This document shows, one piece after another, positions 32,146 to 42,401 of a stretch of 64,000 bases of DNA. The stretch covers positions 1 to 64,000 of the forward strand of contig CAICTM010000216.1 in assembly GCA_903772945.1 (NCBI GenBank), read 5' to 3'. The notes under the pieces were generated by a model that saw only the letters and a list, made by a program, of their open reading frames with translations, was not told the DNA's origin and searched no databases. The stretch's first letter is position 1. Each line of letters begins with the position of its first letter. A program made the position numbers and the translations under genes. Origin of the DNA: Seminavis robusta. Its lineage: Eukaryota; Bacillariophyta; Bacillariophyceae; Naviculales; Naviculaceae.

Positions 32146-33072
32146 TGGGGGCTGGCTGCATTGTTGCAAGAGACAGTTAGGGAGCTGGTGAAAGCATTGA
32201 TTGTTGCATGTGACCTGCGAAGCTAAACGAAATTGTGTCACTAGCTAGGACTCAGACTTCTGTGATGCATCAGTCTGGGGTGGATTGCACTTCCAGTAAT
32301 TGCTATGATGTGTGATTTCTTCTGACGGGATTCGGCCTGTGAATGATATACTGGAATCCTCTTCGTCTCTGAAGGGCTGCCATTTCAAGAAAACAATGCC
32401 CATTCTTGCTGCTCTGTGTCTCATTGATGATGGATGGAATGCTTGTGTGCATGGTCAATGCTCTGCTAGGCTACAGTAGTACAGTATAGTGGTACCTTTC
32501 GCCGTCTCCTACACACAATGTACTACTCTAAAGAGAAGCCGTTCTTGATTGCATGCTGGCCACTTCTCTCTCTAATTCGATAGCTAGTCTATCGGTAGCA
32601 ATGCTATCTGCGGCAAAGGTGTCTTTGAAGACTTAACTGACAAGTGGTATCCAATGGGTCATCCAAAGAATGATCATCCAAAGGTGGTGCTCTCCACCGG
32701 TGGCCAGCTATGCTTTCCTCGCTACCGTAGCTAGTAGCTAGATAACCTTCCCTCTATCCCTTCTACGGTGGCCGTGGCATCCACGTGGAGTGAACGCCCG
32801 TTTTGGGGGAGGAGTAAAAGGGGAAGGTACAATAAGACAATAAGGGTACAGTGTACGACTGTACTCGAGCATTAAATAGTCGTACCCAGTAGCTGTCCGG
32901 TGCTGGTACCGGTTATTGAGGGCGTCAATAATTGACGAGGCGTGAATAAGCTCTCACAAAAACTGGCACACACCGTTTCTGGCTCAGAGTCACAACGGTA
33001 AGGAGCTTTTGTTGCCTACCTACCGGTCTCTTTGGCAGCAACAAACAACCAACCAAACACACTGATAGCAAG
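32146..33072. other. Intergenic
   Basis: No gene is seen. The end (about 32840-32920) is dense in GTAC and ACCGGT motifs. It probably contains the promoter of the channel gene. Confidence 0.5.
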
Positions 33073-35078
33073 ATGAGTGTCGTTCCAAGATCCCTGCTCC
33101 TTTTGCTGCTCCTTCTTCCAGTCCGATGCGTCCTGGGAGGTGCCAAGGCTACCCTGGCAACCCCGATTGTGGGCATGTCCAACGCCACCGCCAACAAACA
33201 CCGTCAGAGAATCTGCGATCGATACTTGCAAGTGGAATATGGTGAAGCTGGATGGCGAGATGCTCTTTCTGGCTTGGAATTGAATGCCATCTTTAGCGTC
33301 AGCAAGTTTTTTCATTACGACGACGAGAATGGCATCAACGAGACGGATCCGGGAATTGTGGTAAAGATTATGGATGAACTAGCTGAACGGGCCAACTTTA
33401 CCTGGCGCAATTCCTTTGCCGTGTCCTATGGCCCAGGACCCTTTGCGAGTTGGACCGAAATGTTGGAGCTATACACCGAACTCTTTGATATCAGTGTGGA
33501 CTACTTTGATAAGAGCTCAGATCGCTTGAATCGAGGGATAGGTAGGTTCCTTCTGGCGTGTCACTTTCTGGTATCCATTGGTATCTTCTGGTCTGGGTCC
33601 TCATTATTGTTTACTACTTTTTCACTGCAGCCTTTATGGATCAATGGTTCGATGGCAACATGTTGCTCATTGAAAAGGTGAAACCCCCAGAGGATGACAG
33701 CAATAAGATCAACTACCTCAGTTTCTTGGCACCGTTTGAAGCCACTGTCTGGTGGGTCACCGCTGCGACGTGTATCTTTTCGGGCCTGATCTTTCAATTG
33801 TTGGAGTTCTTGTACGATGAACGAGAAGACCGATCACTCTACCAATGGTTCCTCGATCATCAGTACCTTTCGGCTATCAACTTTACACAACAGTTTCTCT
33901 ATGAACCTGTCACTCCAGCGGGACGACTTTTTGGCTTTAGCATGGCGTTCTGGGCCATGGTGATGGGGGCTACCTACACGGCAAATCTGGCCTCCTTTTT
34001 TGTCGATCAAAAGGGAGAACCCACCAAACTGGCGGACATTGATGAAGCCATTCGGAATCAAGTCAAAATATGTACTTGGAAAGGAACCAATGCCGATCTG
34101 TACATTCGAAAACGATACCCCCAGTCCATTCCCCTGCTGGTACCCAAACGAGAAGAAAACGAAACGTACTTTGCCCTGCACACGGGAGAATGCGGTGTCA
34201 CTATTGGTGCCAAAGCGACCTGGCTTGGCTATGAGAAAGATCAATTGTACAATCCTGACTGTGATCTAGAGTGGGTGGGGCGGGTTGTGGAAGAAGTCAG
34301 TTCCTCCTTTGCCGTCAAGGCAGATCCTGCCGTCCTCTGCACCAATCTGATTCGGGATGTATTGAACTATCATTTGGTGGAAATGAATTCCAATAATCGT
34401 ACATTGGAGAAATTGTGGGAGAACTATTATGAATCCAACGAGAACAAGAATAACTGTGATGATATTCCTGCCGAAGGTGAAGAAGAAGGTAGACGGCTGC
34501 TGCAAGATGACACGACAATAATCAACACCAATGACTATGGAACTTTTTCGGTCTCTCGTCTACTCAAAGGAGGTGGTGGCGGGGGAGGAGGCTCTGCTGC
34601 AGCTGCTGGCGGTGGTTCTGAAGAAGCCTTATCCATTCGAGCCATGGCTGGAACATTTGTATTACACGCCGGTTTTGCGGCGGCTGCCGTTCTGGTTGGA
34701 GTCATTCAATACTTTCGAAGGGGTGGGAATCCAGGCAAGAACCTGGATGGTGGCTCGGATGCTTTTGACGACGACGAAGGCAGCTTGATGACAGGATCCG
34801 CCAACGGGCATTACGGCAAGGTGGTCTCAGGGCCCTATCCCATTGGCGGAAAAGTTCTTGCGACAGGATCGTGCCGAAATGGAAACACCGATGTGATCTC
34901 CAAAGCAACCATGAAGGAGCAGCTTCAAGCACTCCATACATCACAACAGCAGCTAGAAAGACAACAAGAAGCAATGGCGCAGCAAATGTCACAGGTGGTG
35001 CACATATTGACCAAAATGGACGATCATTCTACGCGCAGCGAGAAGTCTGCTTTTGCCTCGTTCTTCGCGAGTGCCTGA
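33073..35078 (+). CDS. Ionotropic glutamate receptor-like channel, 2 exons
   Basis: The exons are 33073-33541 and 33631-35078, giving 638 residues. It has a signal peptide (MSVVPRSLLLLLLLLPVRC). The ligand lobe S1 spans about 35-205. Helix M1 follows (V-W-W-V-T-A-A-T-C-I-F-S-G), then a pore loop and the inner helix with the iGluR hallmark A-T-Y-T-A-N-L-A-S-F. The S2 lobe holds C-T-W-K-G-T-N-A-D-L and G-E-C-G-V-T-I-G. A poly-Gly loop precedes a last helix M4 (A-G-T-F-V-L-H-A-G-F-A-A), and a cytosolic coiled coil rich in Gln follows. There is no amino-terminal LIVBP-like domain. It would be a ligand-gated cation channel of the plasma membrane; ligand and ion choice are unknown. Confidence 0.85.
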
Positions 35079-35503
35079 ACTGACATTCCTCGCGATCGCT
35101 CCTGGACTCTGCGGACTGGGGCTGGTTGAACTGGGACCAGGACAGCAGAGATTCACAGCAGCGGAAATGCATGTTTTAGTAGATCTAATTTTTGCAACGC
35201 ATCTTTTATAATTGTTTTGGATCAGCATCGAGACTCGCTCGGACCTGCGTTTGTTTGAAACCTCTAAACTACAGAATGCAATCTGACAAGTCGCAACCTT
35301 GTTGCTGGGGGGCAGCTATCTAGTGTGTCAATCCGAAAGTTCATTCCGCGCCACCGGGCACAAATCGTGACCAGTGAAGAGTAGTAGCAGCCTGTCCTAC
35401 CTGCACACGACGAATGAATGCGTCTAATATTAATAGTTGTTGGGGCTTGGAACTGGACCAGAAAGGCGGGCGTCTCCCCACCACACGCGGGTCAACATCA
35501 TTG
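35079..35503. other. Convergent intergenic region
   Basis: This region lies between the channel gene (+) and the copine gene (-) 3' ends. Nothing is recognised. Confidence 0.5.
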
Positions 35504-38355
35504 CTACGAGTATTTGGACTTTGAACGCTTCGTCTTCTTCTTTTTGCTCCTCCGTGTGGATTGCCGCAGTATTCTCTCCAAATCTGGTGCCGGTATGGGA
35601 GGTCTTGGCTTGATTCCGTTGTTCACAAAAGATTGCACGAATTGTTCTGGCACTGCGCTCAGCGCCTCCGCCACTACTTTGCTCGAACTCTCTTCGAAAT
35701 CACTGAAAGCCGCAAACCGGCAAATGTCTCTGGAGATCGGGACCCCATTTGAGTGTTGAAGTTTGGCGCTGCCATCTTCAAAGAAGTTCGTGAAAGCCTC
35801 AAAGTTACCCAAACCCACTCCAATAATAACTACTGACATTGGGGCATCTTCTGCAGCAGTGCAAAGGGAGTCAACAGCCTCCTGCACGTCATAAACAGCG
35901 CCGGCCGTCAGAATGCACAAAATGCTGTAGCAGTGACGATTTTGCGACTGCTCAATGGATTTGAACATGGCCTTCTCAAGGATGGGTTTAATGTTGGCTC
36001 CTTCGCTGGGATAGTGGGTTATGTGCTCTCCAAAGAAGTTTTCGTACTGATCCAACAAACCATTCGCTCCGATACCCACACCATCTCCGATGTTGAACAC
36101 ATCTTGTTCCTCCTCATCAATGATTCCTCCAAATCCCCAAATGTTGAACTCTTTTCGCGTGTTGTAGCTCTCGCAAATGACTCCCACTTTGTGAATGGCT
36201 GCTTGGTAGTCGTTCAACCAAAGCTGACTGCGAAAATGCAGCCCAGTTTCATCTGTGTATTCTCCATTGGCCATACTGCAGTCAACCGCGATGGTGAGAT
36301 CAATTTCGCAACCACCACAGACAAATTCCAGCAGGCTGGGAATCTGCACAATGTGCGCCTTGAGAACCTTCAAGCATCCGGCCTTTCTTTGCTTGCTACC
36401 ACGAAACATCTTTTTCTCTTCTCGATAAATGTTCAGAGTGGGAATACCGTGCTCGCTACCATGGACCAAGTTACGTACGGTGGTTTCCACAAAGCCCAAC
36501 GCGTTGTCATCGGCGAACTTGTTCCAATCCCACAGGGTGATTTTGATTTGGTTAAAGATATCCCCGTGACATAGCTGAGGCACTGGCAGCCGAACCAAAG
36601 CCCACGTCGGATTGTCGTCGTCCATGAGCACTTCGCTCTTGAAGATTGTCTCCCAAGTGACCCCATCTTCTTCCAATCGCTCAATGTTGAAGTATGGATC
36701 ATTCTTATCCAAACCATCCACTGCGGGCATTTCCTGCGCCGAGAACCGCAAGGCCACAATTTCCCTTGCTTCGCTGATTTCTCGTCCCGATATGTAGAGT
36801 TGAGATCTGCCCCCTTGTCCTAAAGCCCGTGCCATAGTACAGCCAGCACTGCCCATCAATTCACCGAGTGTAAACACGAATCCCCCTAGATAATCATGCT
36901 CGCGTAGGTCGGTGGCGTACTTTAGATCTTCATCGTAGACCCGAATCAGGTAGGTTTGTTCTTCCTGAAACAGAAAATCTAGCCGGAGCGTGTGCTCGAA
37001 TCTGGGACTATTGCTGCCTCGTACAACTTCGGTACGTCCAATCTCCAACTCTTGTCGTGAAGGTAATGGCGACGGCCTGTCACTGTCTACGCCTGTCCCG
37101 ACATAACCATTTGGTACCTGCACAGAATGGACATCATTAATTAGCGGGGCCAACACTGTTGCTTTCGTGGATTGCTCGCGACAATCAACTTACCGCCCAT
37201 ACTACAGCAAAGGCGTCTGCCAAGGCAAAACTGCGAGGGAGTAGGCACGTGAGTACAAGTTCAGTTGCCGTGCATGCATTTTCGACATTTGTTCGACAGC
37301 TGGTTCAACACAAGAAGCCATCGCGTACCTATCCTTTTGCGGCAGATTCTTGCATTCCACGTGTAGATCAATTTTGATGACGGGAGATGTAATACGAGTC
37401 TCCCAGGCCAATCGATTATCACGCACCACACGACGACGAGCCAAGTTGGTCAATGTTCCGGGCAAACCGACAGCACCCTTCAATGTGTTACCGACCAAGT
37501 TGATTGTAGTACCAGGGAAATCAGTCACGAGACCCACACCTCCCTTGGCGACGAGACGACCGACACCGACAGCACCCTTGGTTGTGGCCAGGGTACCCTT
37601 GACTCCTACGATGCGTCGTGAACATTTTCCCGGCAATGAATGAGAAAATGCGAGTGCTGTTGTAATCCGTCAAATCCATTCCGTGGGGACTTACCAAGTT
37701 TCTATAGTAGAAGAGAAAAGCCAAGGGCGGGAATAACGCAGAGTGAGGCCACTGGGTCCACTACCCACACACACTGCACTTCATAGTAAGTACTGGTATG
37801 ACCAACTTACTGCTCCAGCCAATGTACCCTTCACACCAAGCTTTGCACCTGTACCAATACCCTTGACTCCTAACTTGGCTCCGGCTCCAATACCTTTTGC
37901 TCCCAAACGAGCTCCCGTCAGGGTAGATTTGACTCCCAACTACACGAGATAAAGAACAAGAAGGAGTATACGGAAATTAGCTTGAGCAATCCGCGAATAT
38001 CTGTCTGCAAGGCACTGAAACTACAAAATAAGCTTACCTTGGCAGCTTTGGCCGTTCCAGAGGCTGTTCCTTTCGCCACAAACTAGGATTCGATTCAAGG
38101 CAGCGATTATGTATATATTGAGTCAGAACAAGATTATCCAAGCCATTCAATAACAACGCCAACAGACACGCACACAAAACTCACCTGCGCCGCATTTCCG
38201 ACTCCCTTCATGGCTCCACCAGGCAAAGCAGTGCTATTCTTGACGGCTCCTTTCAGACCTCCTTTAAATCCCTTGGCGCCGCGGGCCACGGAGGATCGCA
38301 TGGATCCTCGTTTGGTGTCATCATTGAATGTCACGGACGGCTGCGCCATGGTCAA
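35504..38355 (-). CDS. Copine-like protein with N-terminal 11-residue repeats, 6 exons
   Basis: On the minus strand the exons are 38355-38185, 38082-38038, 37939-37811, 37701-37695, 37605-37310 and 37117-35504. They total 2262 nt and 753 residues. The fourth exon is a 7-nt microexon (AAACTTG). Residues 61-126 are six 11-residue units, the clearest being KLGVKSTLTGA, RLGAKGIGAGA, KLGVKGIGTGA, KLGVKGTLAGA and KLGVKGTLATT. This is the periodicity of lipid-binding helices such as synuclein or perilipin. Two C2 domains follow (about 190-345 with I-K-I-D-L-H-V-E-C-K-N-L, and 350-460 with D-P-Y-F-N-I-E-R). A copine-type vWA domain follows at about 465-690 (I-A-V-D-C-S-M-A-N-G…H-Y-P-S-E-G-A-N-I). The basic tail is K/R/S-rich. 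Copines bind membranes in response to Ca2+. Confidence 0.85.
37695..37701 (-). other. 7-nt microexon of the copine gene
   Basis: AAACTTG is flanked by CTATAG on the acceptor side and GTAAGTCC on the donor side. Including it keeps frame between the flanking exons and completes the Lys-Leu-Gly of an 11-residue repeat. Skipping it would shift frame. Confidence 0.75.
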
Positions 38356-39432
38356 TCAGTTAAATAATGTTGCGTGATACTAGTATTCAACCGCACCGAA
38401 CTTCGAATGCTATGCAGATTGCTCCCTCCCTCTCTCTCTCTTTTCTTTGTCTCGCGCAATCTCAGTCGTTCCTTTGGATCAAACAATCACTGATCGAAGG
38501 GATAGACTCGACTCGACTCGACTCGACTCGTGGGGGTAGCTCTAGTAGTGTTGCCTTTGCTTGTCCCGGACTCTGCTGTCAGATGGATACCCAAACCTCG
38601 GTCTCGCCCTGACCTTCGTTTGTCGGATCCCTTACTTCTTCTCTGCTGATGCTTACAAGACTGCCTCTTCGAGATGCTTGTCCTTTCGACGAATTTCCAT
38701 GCAACAATGTTACGTGCGGTACGGTACGCTGTAGTGGACGCTGGTACAGCTGGTACTTTGTTGCGTGTTGTTGTTTGGGGGTCGTGCCCGTGACCGGCTC
38801 AAAGGGAGTAAGAAGCCTAACTGGCTTATTAGATCCCTGTCTCTCGACGACGACGCTCTCTGAGGACAACCTTTGCTTCCTGCCGCTTGACAAAATGAAG
38901 CAACCTTTGGAGATACCAGAAGCACTCCTTGCAACTTGCAAGCAAGGGAGAAGGACGTTGCTTGCACAAGGTTGGATCGATCCGACTTCTGGGAGAATTG
39001 TGCATTTCAGTACCTTGGCGGGTGAACTGGAGATCAACACGCACCCCGAGAGGCAAACATGATGCAAAACAAATCTATTAGCTAGCTAGCAGGACGGCAT
39101 GGGCTGGCTGTCAGGGCGGCCTACACTCTCACGTAGAGTGAGATACTGAAGGAGATCAGAGGCAGAGGGGTCCAGCCCTTGAGTGCTATCACGCACCCTG
39201 AGCAATGGGGAATGTTTTGTGAATGGCTATCCCAGCCAGGGACAATGTAGTCCAAAAGCACACGGCAGGCCTAGCTAGTGGTTGGGCCATGGCTTAGCCC
39301 AGAAGAAGGGGGAAACTGACACATGTTGGAATAAAATGAACTATGAATGACGATTGTTTTTCAAGCTGCTCTTACCCCACCAGCATACACATTTTTGCAA
39401 CCTCAAGCACTTCAGGTTATACCGTACGGTTC
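38356..39432. other. Intergenic with a (GACTC)n microsatellite
   Basis: The microsatellite lies at 38505-38530, about 150 bp before the copine start. Two overlapping open frames (about 137 and 162 codons) on opposite strands at 38579-39067 show no motif. I do not call either. Confidence 0.5.
38505..38530. repeat. (GACTC)n microsatellite
   Basis: About five GACTC units lie head to tail. Confidence 0.95.
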
Positions 39433-39948
39433 TTAGATCCACCCAAGCTCCGTCATGGCATAGAAATCATTCCAGATCTTCTTCACACTCACAATTTTGT
39501 AATCATCATCCAAAAGCGCCCAATAGGCATAATCCGAAATTGTTGTCATGTTGGTTGGTGGGAAGGGCATTCCCTCTCCAGTATGGGTGGCAGTTATGGT
39601 AGCTGCATAGACAATGGCATTGTCTTCTTCGTCATAGCCAATATCTCGCGCATCGACCGAGAATCCAACCAACGGACCATTCCCAACAAAGGACCACCAG
39701 TCACAGTATCCCTGCCAAGTGGTGACGTTGACCAATGCCAAACCTTGGTGGCTGAATTCGGCACCTTCCACAGTGGAGTCTTCATCCAAGCCCATGGCAT
39801 TATCACAGTCAATGATGGACTTCATGGCAGCTTCGATTGCATCGGCATCGTAGGCGTAGTCTCCCGAAGATTCGTCGGGGAAGTCCTCGCCAATGGCACT
39901 GGCCAAGATACCCAAAAACACAAGGGCGATCATCTCGTAAAAACGCAT
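39433..39948 (-). CDS. Secreted NTF2/SnoaL-like protein
   Basis: The product has 171 residues, starting at the ATG 39948; the frame continues upstream without an ATG. It has a signal peptide (MRFYEMIALVFLGILASAIG), then an acidic start. The SnoaL/ester-cyclase pattern follows: Q-G-Y-C-D-W-W…V-D-A-R-D-I-G-Y-D near the middle, A-T-I-T-A-T-H-T-G-E-G-M-P-F-P-P-T-N near 120, then S-D-Y-A-Y-W-A-L-L and V-K-K-I-W-N-D-F-Y. The fold is a small cone-shaped barrel used by cyclases and isomerases. The activity is unknown. Secretion or entry into the ER is inferred from the signal peptide. Confidence 0.8.
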   Translation of the reverse strand: MRFYEMIALVFLGILASAIGEDFPDESSGDYAYDADAIEAAMKSIIDCDNAMGLDEDSTVEGAEFSHQGLALVNVTTWQGYCDWWSFVGNGPLVGFSVDARDIGYDEEDNAIVYAATITATHTGEGMPFPPTNMTTISDYAYWALLDDDYKIVSVKKIWNDFYAMTELGWI

Positions 39949-40460
39949 CTTTCTTTTCTTTTTTTCTTTCAATACAACAGGATACGGTAGATATGGACAC
40001 CAAAAGGGCTTGGGTGTTGAGACGAGAGCTCAGATGAGATAAATGAGGTCATGGGACTTCACACAAATTTGGCGGCAAGGCAGTAAATTTGGTGGCAAAC
40101 CTCGAAATGGATCCTGGCTATTACGTCAGTCTTCTGGTTCAACAGCTCTCTAACCGTTACTCTGCCAGCTATTAATAGACACTTTCTGAAAATAGATTTA
40201 CGGAAGGCTTCTACCTTCTACTGAGTGGTACGTGACTGTACTATGACAATGTGACCAATAAAACAGCTACTGTACTGAGTACGACTGTACTCTACGACTG
40301 TACTAGCTAGCTGAGAATGCAGTAACGCAGCTCCTTGAGCAAATTGATATTAAATCCTTCTTCTCTTTCTTTGAAAAGTATAAGACTGTCTCTTAAACCT
40401 TACTAACAAAGGCGGTCTTATGATGTTTTTCTCAGACAGAAGGGGGTCTTATTACTACGA

Positions 40461-40580
40461 GCAGCTTCGATTTTAATAATTCAAACGCGTGCCGGCATTT
40501 CTGCTACAGTTCTACTAGAGCTCGTGTAGAAGTGTACTGAAAAGAGTGGCGCGCGTTTGAATCAATAAAATCGAAGCTGC
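40461..40580. repeat. Inverted repeat with 33-bp arms, MITE-like
   Basis: The arm 40461-40493 (GCAGCTTCGATTTTA…) and the complement of 40548-40580 agree at about 30 of 33 positions. They enclose a 54-bp loop. The size and form fit a small fold-back element or a hairpin. Confidence 0.8.
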
Positions 40581-41291
40581 CTGTAGCTAGTATTGGGAAC
40601 CGGTAGAAGTCATATGCTCCAGAGTAATAGGTCTTACAGCAGGACTCTAATTCCGTCAAGCCTTTCCGCCCAAGCCCGAAAGACAAAAACCGGTACTAAA
40701 GGCCTTACAGCCGTACCGGTACCGGTACAGTACCGTACGACTGTACCTCCCGGTACCGTACGAAGTACGAAGTACAAGAGTACATGTAATGGTACAAGCA
40801 CTTGGCACTTCCTCAGCACCACCAAGTGTTGAGAAAGACGACAGGAAGTGAAGGTTGGTTGAGAGCAGGGAAGTTAGACTGGACTACCTACAAAAGCGGG
40901 CTCGGGCAACATTTTATTGAACAAGTAGTGGATTCGACAATCCAGGCATTGGAGCGATTTGTCTTTCCGGCACTTGAATAATGCAGCTAATAATGTTGAC
41001 ACCAAGGCCCCTGTCGCGCGGTCGCGACATGATTGAGTTGCTGAGGGAAGCCCGCAAACCGTTGCTGAACAATGAAGGCAAAAAGAAAGCCAGGCAGGGG
41101 GCATTCCACGGCACGGAAGGAGGCCAATCAAGCTGAATTTGACAGCAAAATGGAAGACATTTGATGGTACCAGTAACGAATACAGTGTAGCTTATCAGCA
41201 AAAGATGGATGATTGTCTCACTGAACGCAAAAGAGTATCCGCAAACAGAGAATCAGCAAAAACAAGGAACGCAGCAACACAGTCTTCCAGC

Positions 41292-41295
41292 AAAA
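41292..41295 (-). terminator. Pol III terminator of tRNA-Leu
   Basis: A TTTT run lies four bases past the tRNA 3' end on the minus strand. Confidence 0.65.
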
Positions 41296-41298
41296 GGC

Positions 41299-41378
41299 TG
41301 ATGAGGGAGGGATTCGAACCCTCGCCAATGAAGACAACGGCCTTAACGTTGCGCCTTAGACCGCTCGGCCACCTCACC
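41299..41378 (-). tRNA. tRNA-Leu (anticodon AAG)
   Basis: The cloverleaf reads as follows on the minus strand. The acceptor stem GGTGAGG pairs with CCTCATC (one G-U) and the discriminator is A. The D arm includes TGGCCGAGCGG (A box). The anticodon stem is CAACG/CGTTG with loop TTAAGGC (anticodon AAG). A long variable arm is typical of Leu, and the T arm GAGGG-TTCGAAT-CCCTC contains the B box. There is no intron. A TTTT Pol III stop follows at 41292-41295. Confidence 0.9.
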
Positions 41379-42401
41379 TTCTGTTGCTGTAAACTTCGAT
41401 AAATTTAGCTTATACATACATGCAACGCTATCAACTTCACAAAGGATCAGGTCTAATCATCAGATCTTGCCTCGTCGGTTGTGCGCACCAACACAAAAGA
41501 CTGCATGTATTCATCACTCTTCTGACAGAGCAAGATCCGTCTGCAACTCCGCCTACGGTACCATACAGTACGCCTCTGCGACCAACTTCAGCTACATGGT
41601 ACGTTGCGAAATGGCTCTATCTGACGCTTTGCGGTGCGCTCAGAGTACCAGTAGCTATGTACACAGACTTTGTGGAGGACAAACTACAGTAGTTGTTGCC
41701 GAAGTCAGCTGCTTTCCAACTCCGACAGGCAAGTGAATGCACTTACTTGCAATGCTGACTGCAACGGCTACTGGATCCTCCCGCCAACCCCCCAGGAACG
41801 CAGAACTTATTTCTGCTCGCAAAACTACAAGACGTGCCACTCCCAGAAGGTAAGCCCCGCCCAGGGAAGGCGCGTCACGACTCCGCTTTCCGCTTTTCGT
41901 GCGGTGCTGGTGGGTACACTGAAATTCTCACGTGCTTTGATTGCGCTTTCCAATAGGGCATTACTGCGAGTCAGTCATGACATGTAGCTACGTAGCCGTG
42001 ACTGTGGAAAGCATGCCAGTTGGATCTACGGAGACCCTCGCTCAGCAACCCAACAACACGTGCACAGAGCTTTTTGGAAGTTGCACTGGGCAATATCTGA
42101 ATAACCATGACTCCTGCGCCGACCTCAACTGTGTTGGAGATGAAGCCTACAAGCAATGCGTCGAACCTCAAGGTGGGTACTAAAAGAGCCACAACAATGG
42201 ATCCGACGGTAACGACAACGATGGATACATGAACCGTACATGTAGAGCATCTCGGGACTGATTGGCACTTTGCGACACTGTTGTGCTGCAGTATTAAGCG
42301 TTTAGCGTAGGCGATAAAATCAAAGGAAATAGCAGATGATGATACTTGCAAATCACTGGCATCCATGGAAACTCACAAAGGAAGGAAGGAACTCACAGGT
42401 T
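41379..42401. other. Intergenic; no gene supported
   Basis: It contains two short Cys-containing open stretches (about 41739-41850 and 41941-42183). I could not join them with an in-frame GT-AG intron, so they are not called. The cyclase gene ends at 42402. Confidence 0.45.

Larger units (their letters stand above)
39949..41298. other. Intergenic with a fold-back repeat and palindrome clusters
   Basis: No gene is seen. It holds a GTACTGTACGACTGTAC-type stretch near 40265-40310, the inverted repeat 40461-40580, and a dense run of ACCGGTACCGGTAC motifs at 40710-40760. Confidence 0.55.

Noticed and set aside
38579-39067. Overlapping 137- and 162-codon open frames on opposite strands
   Set aside because: Neither has a motif, signal or neighbour context.
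41739-42183. Two neighbouring Cys-containing open stretches that might form a small secreted protein
   Set aside because: I could not find a GT-AG intron joining them in frame, and no signal peptide precedes them.
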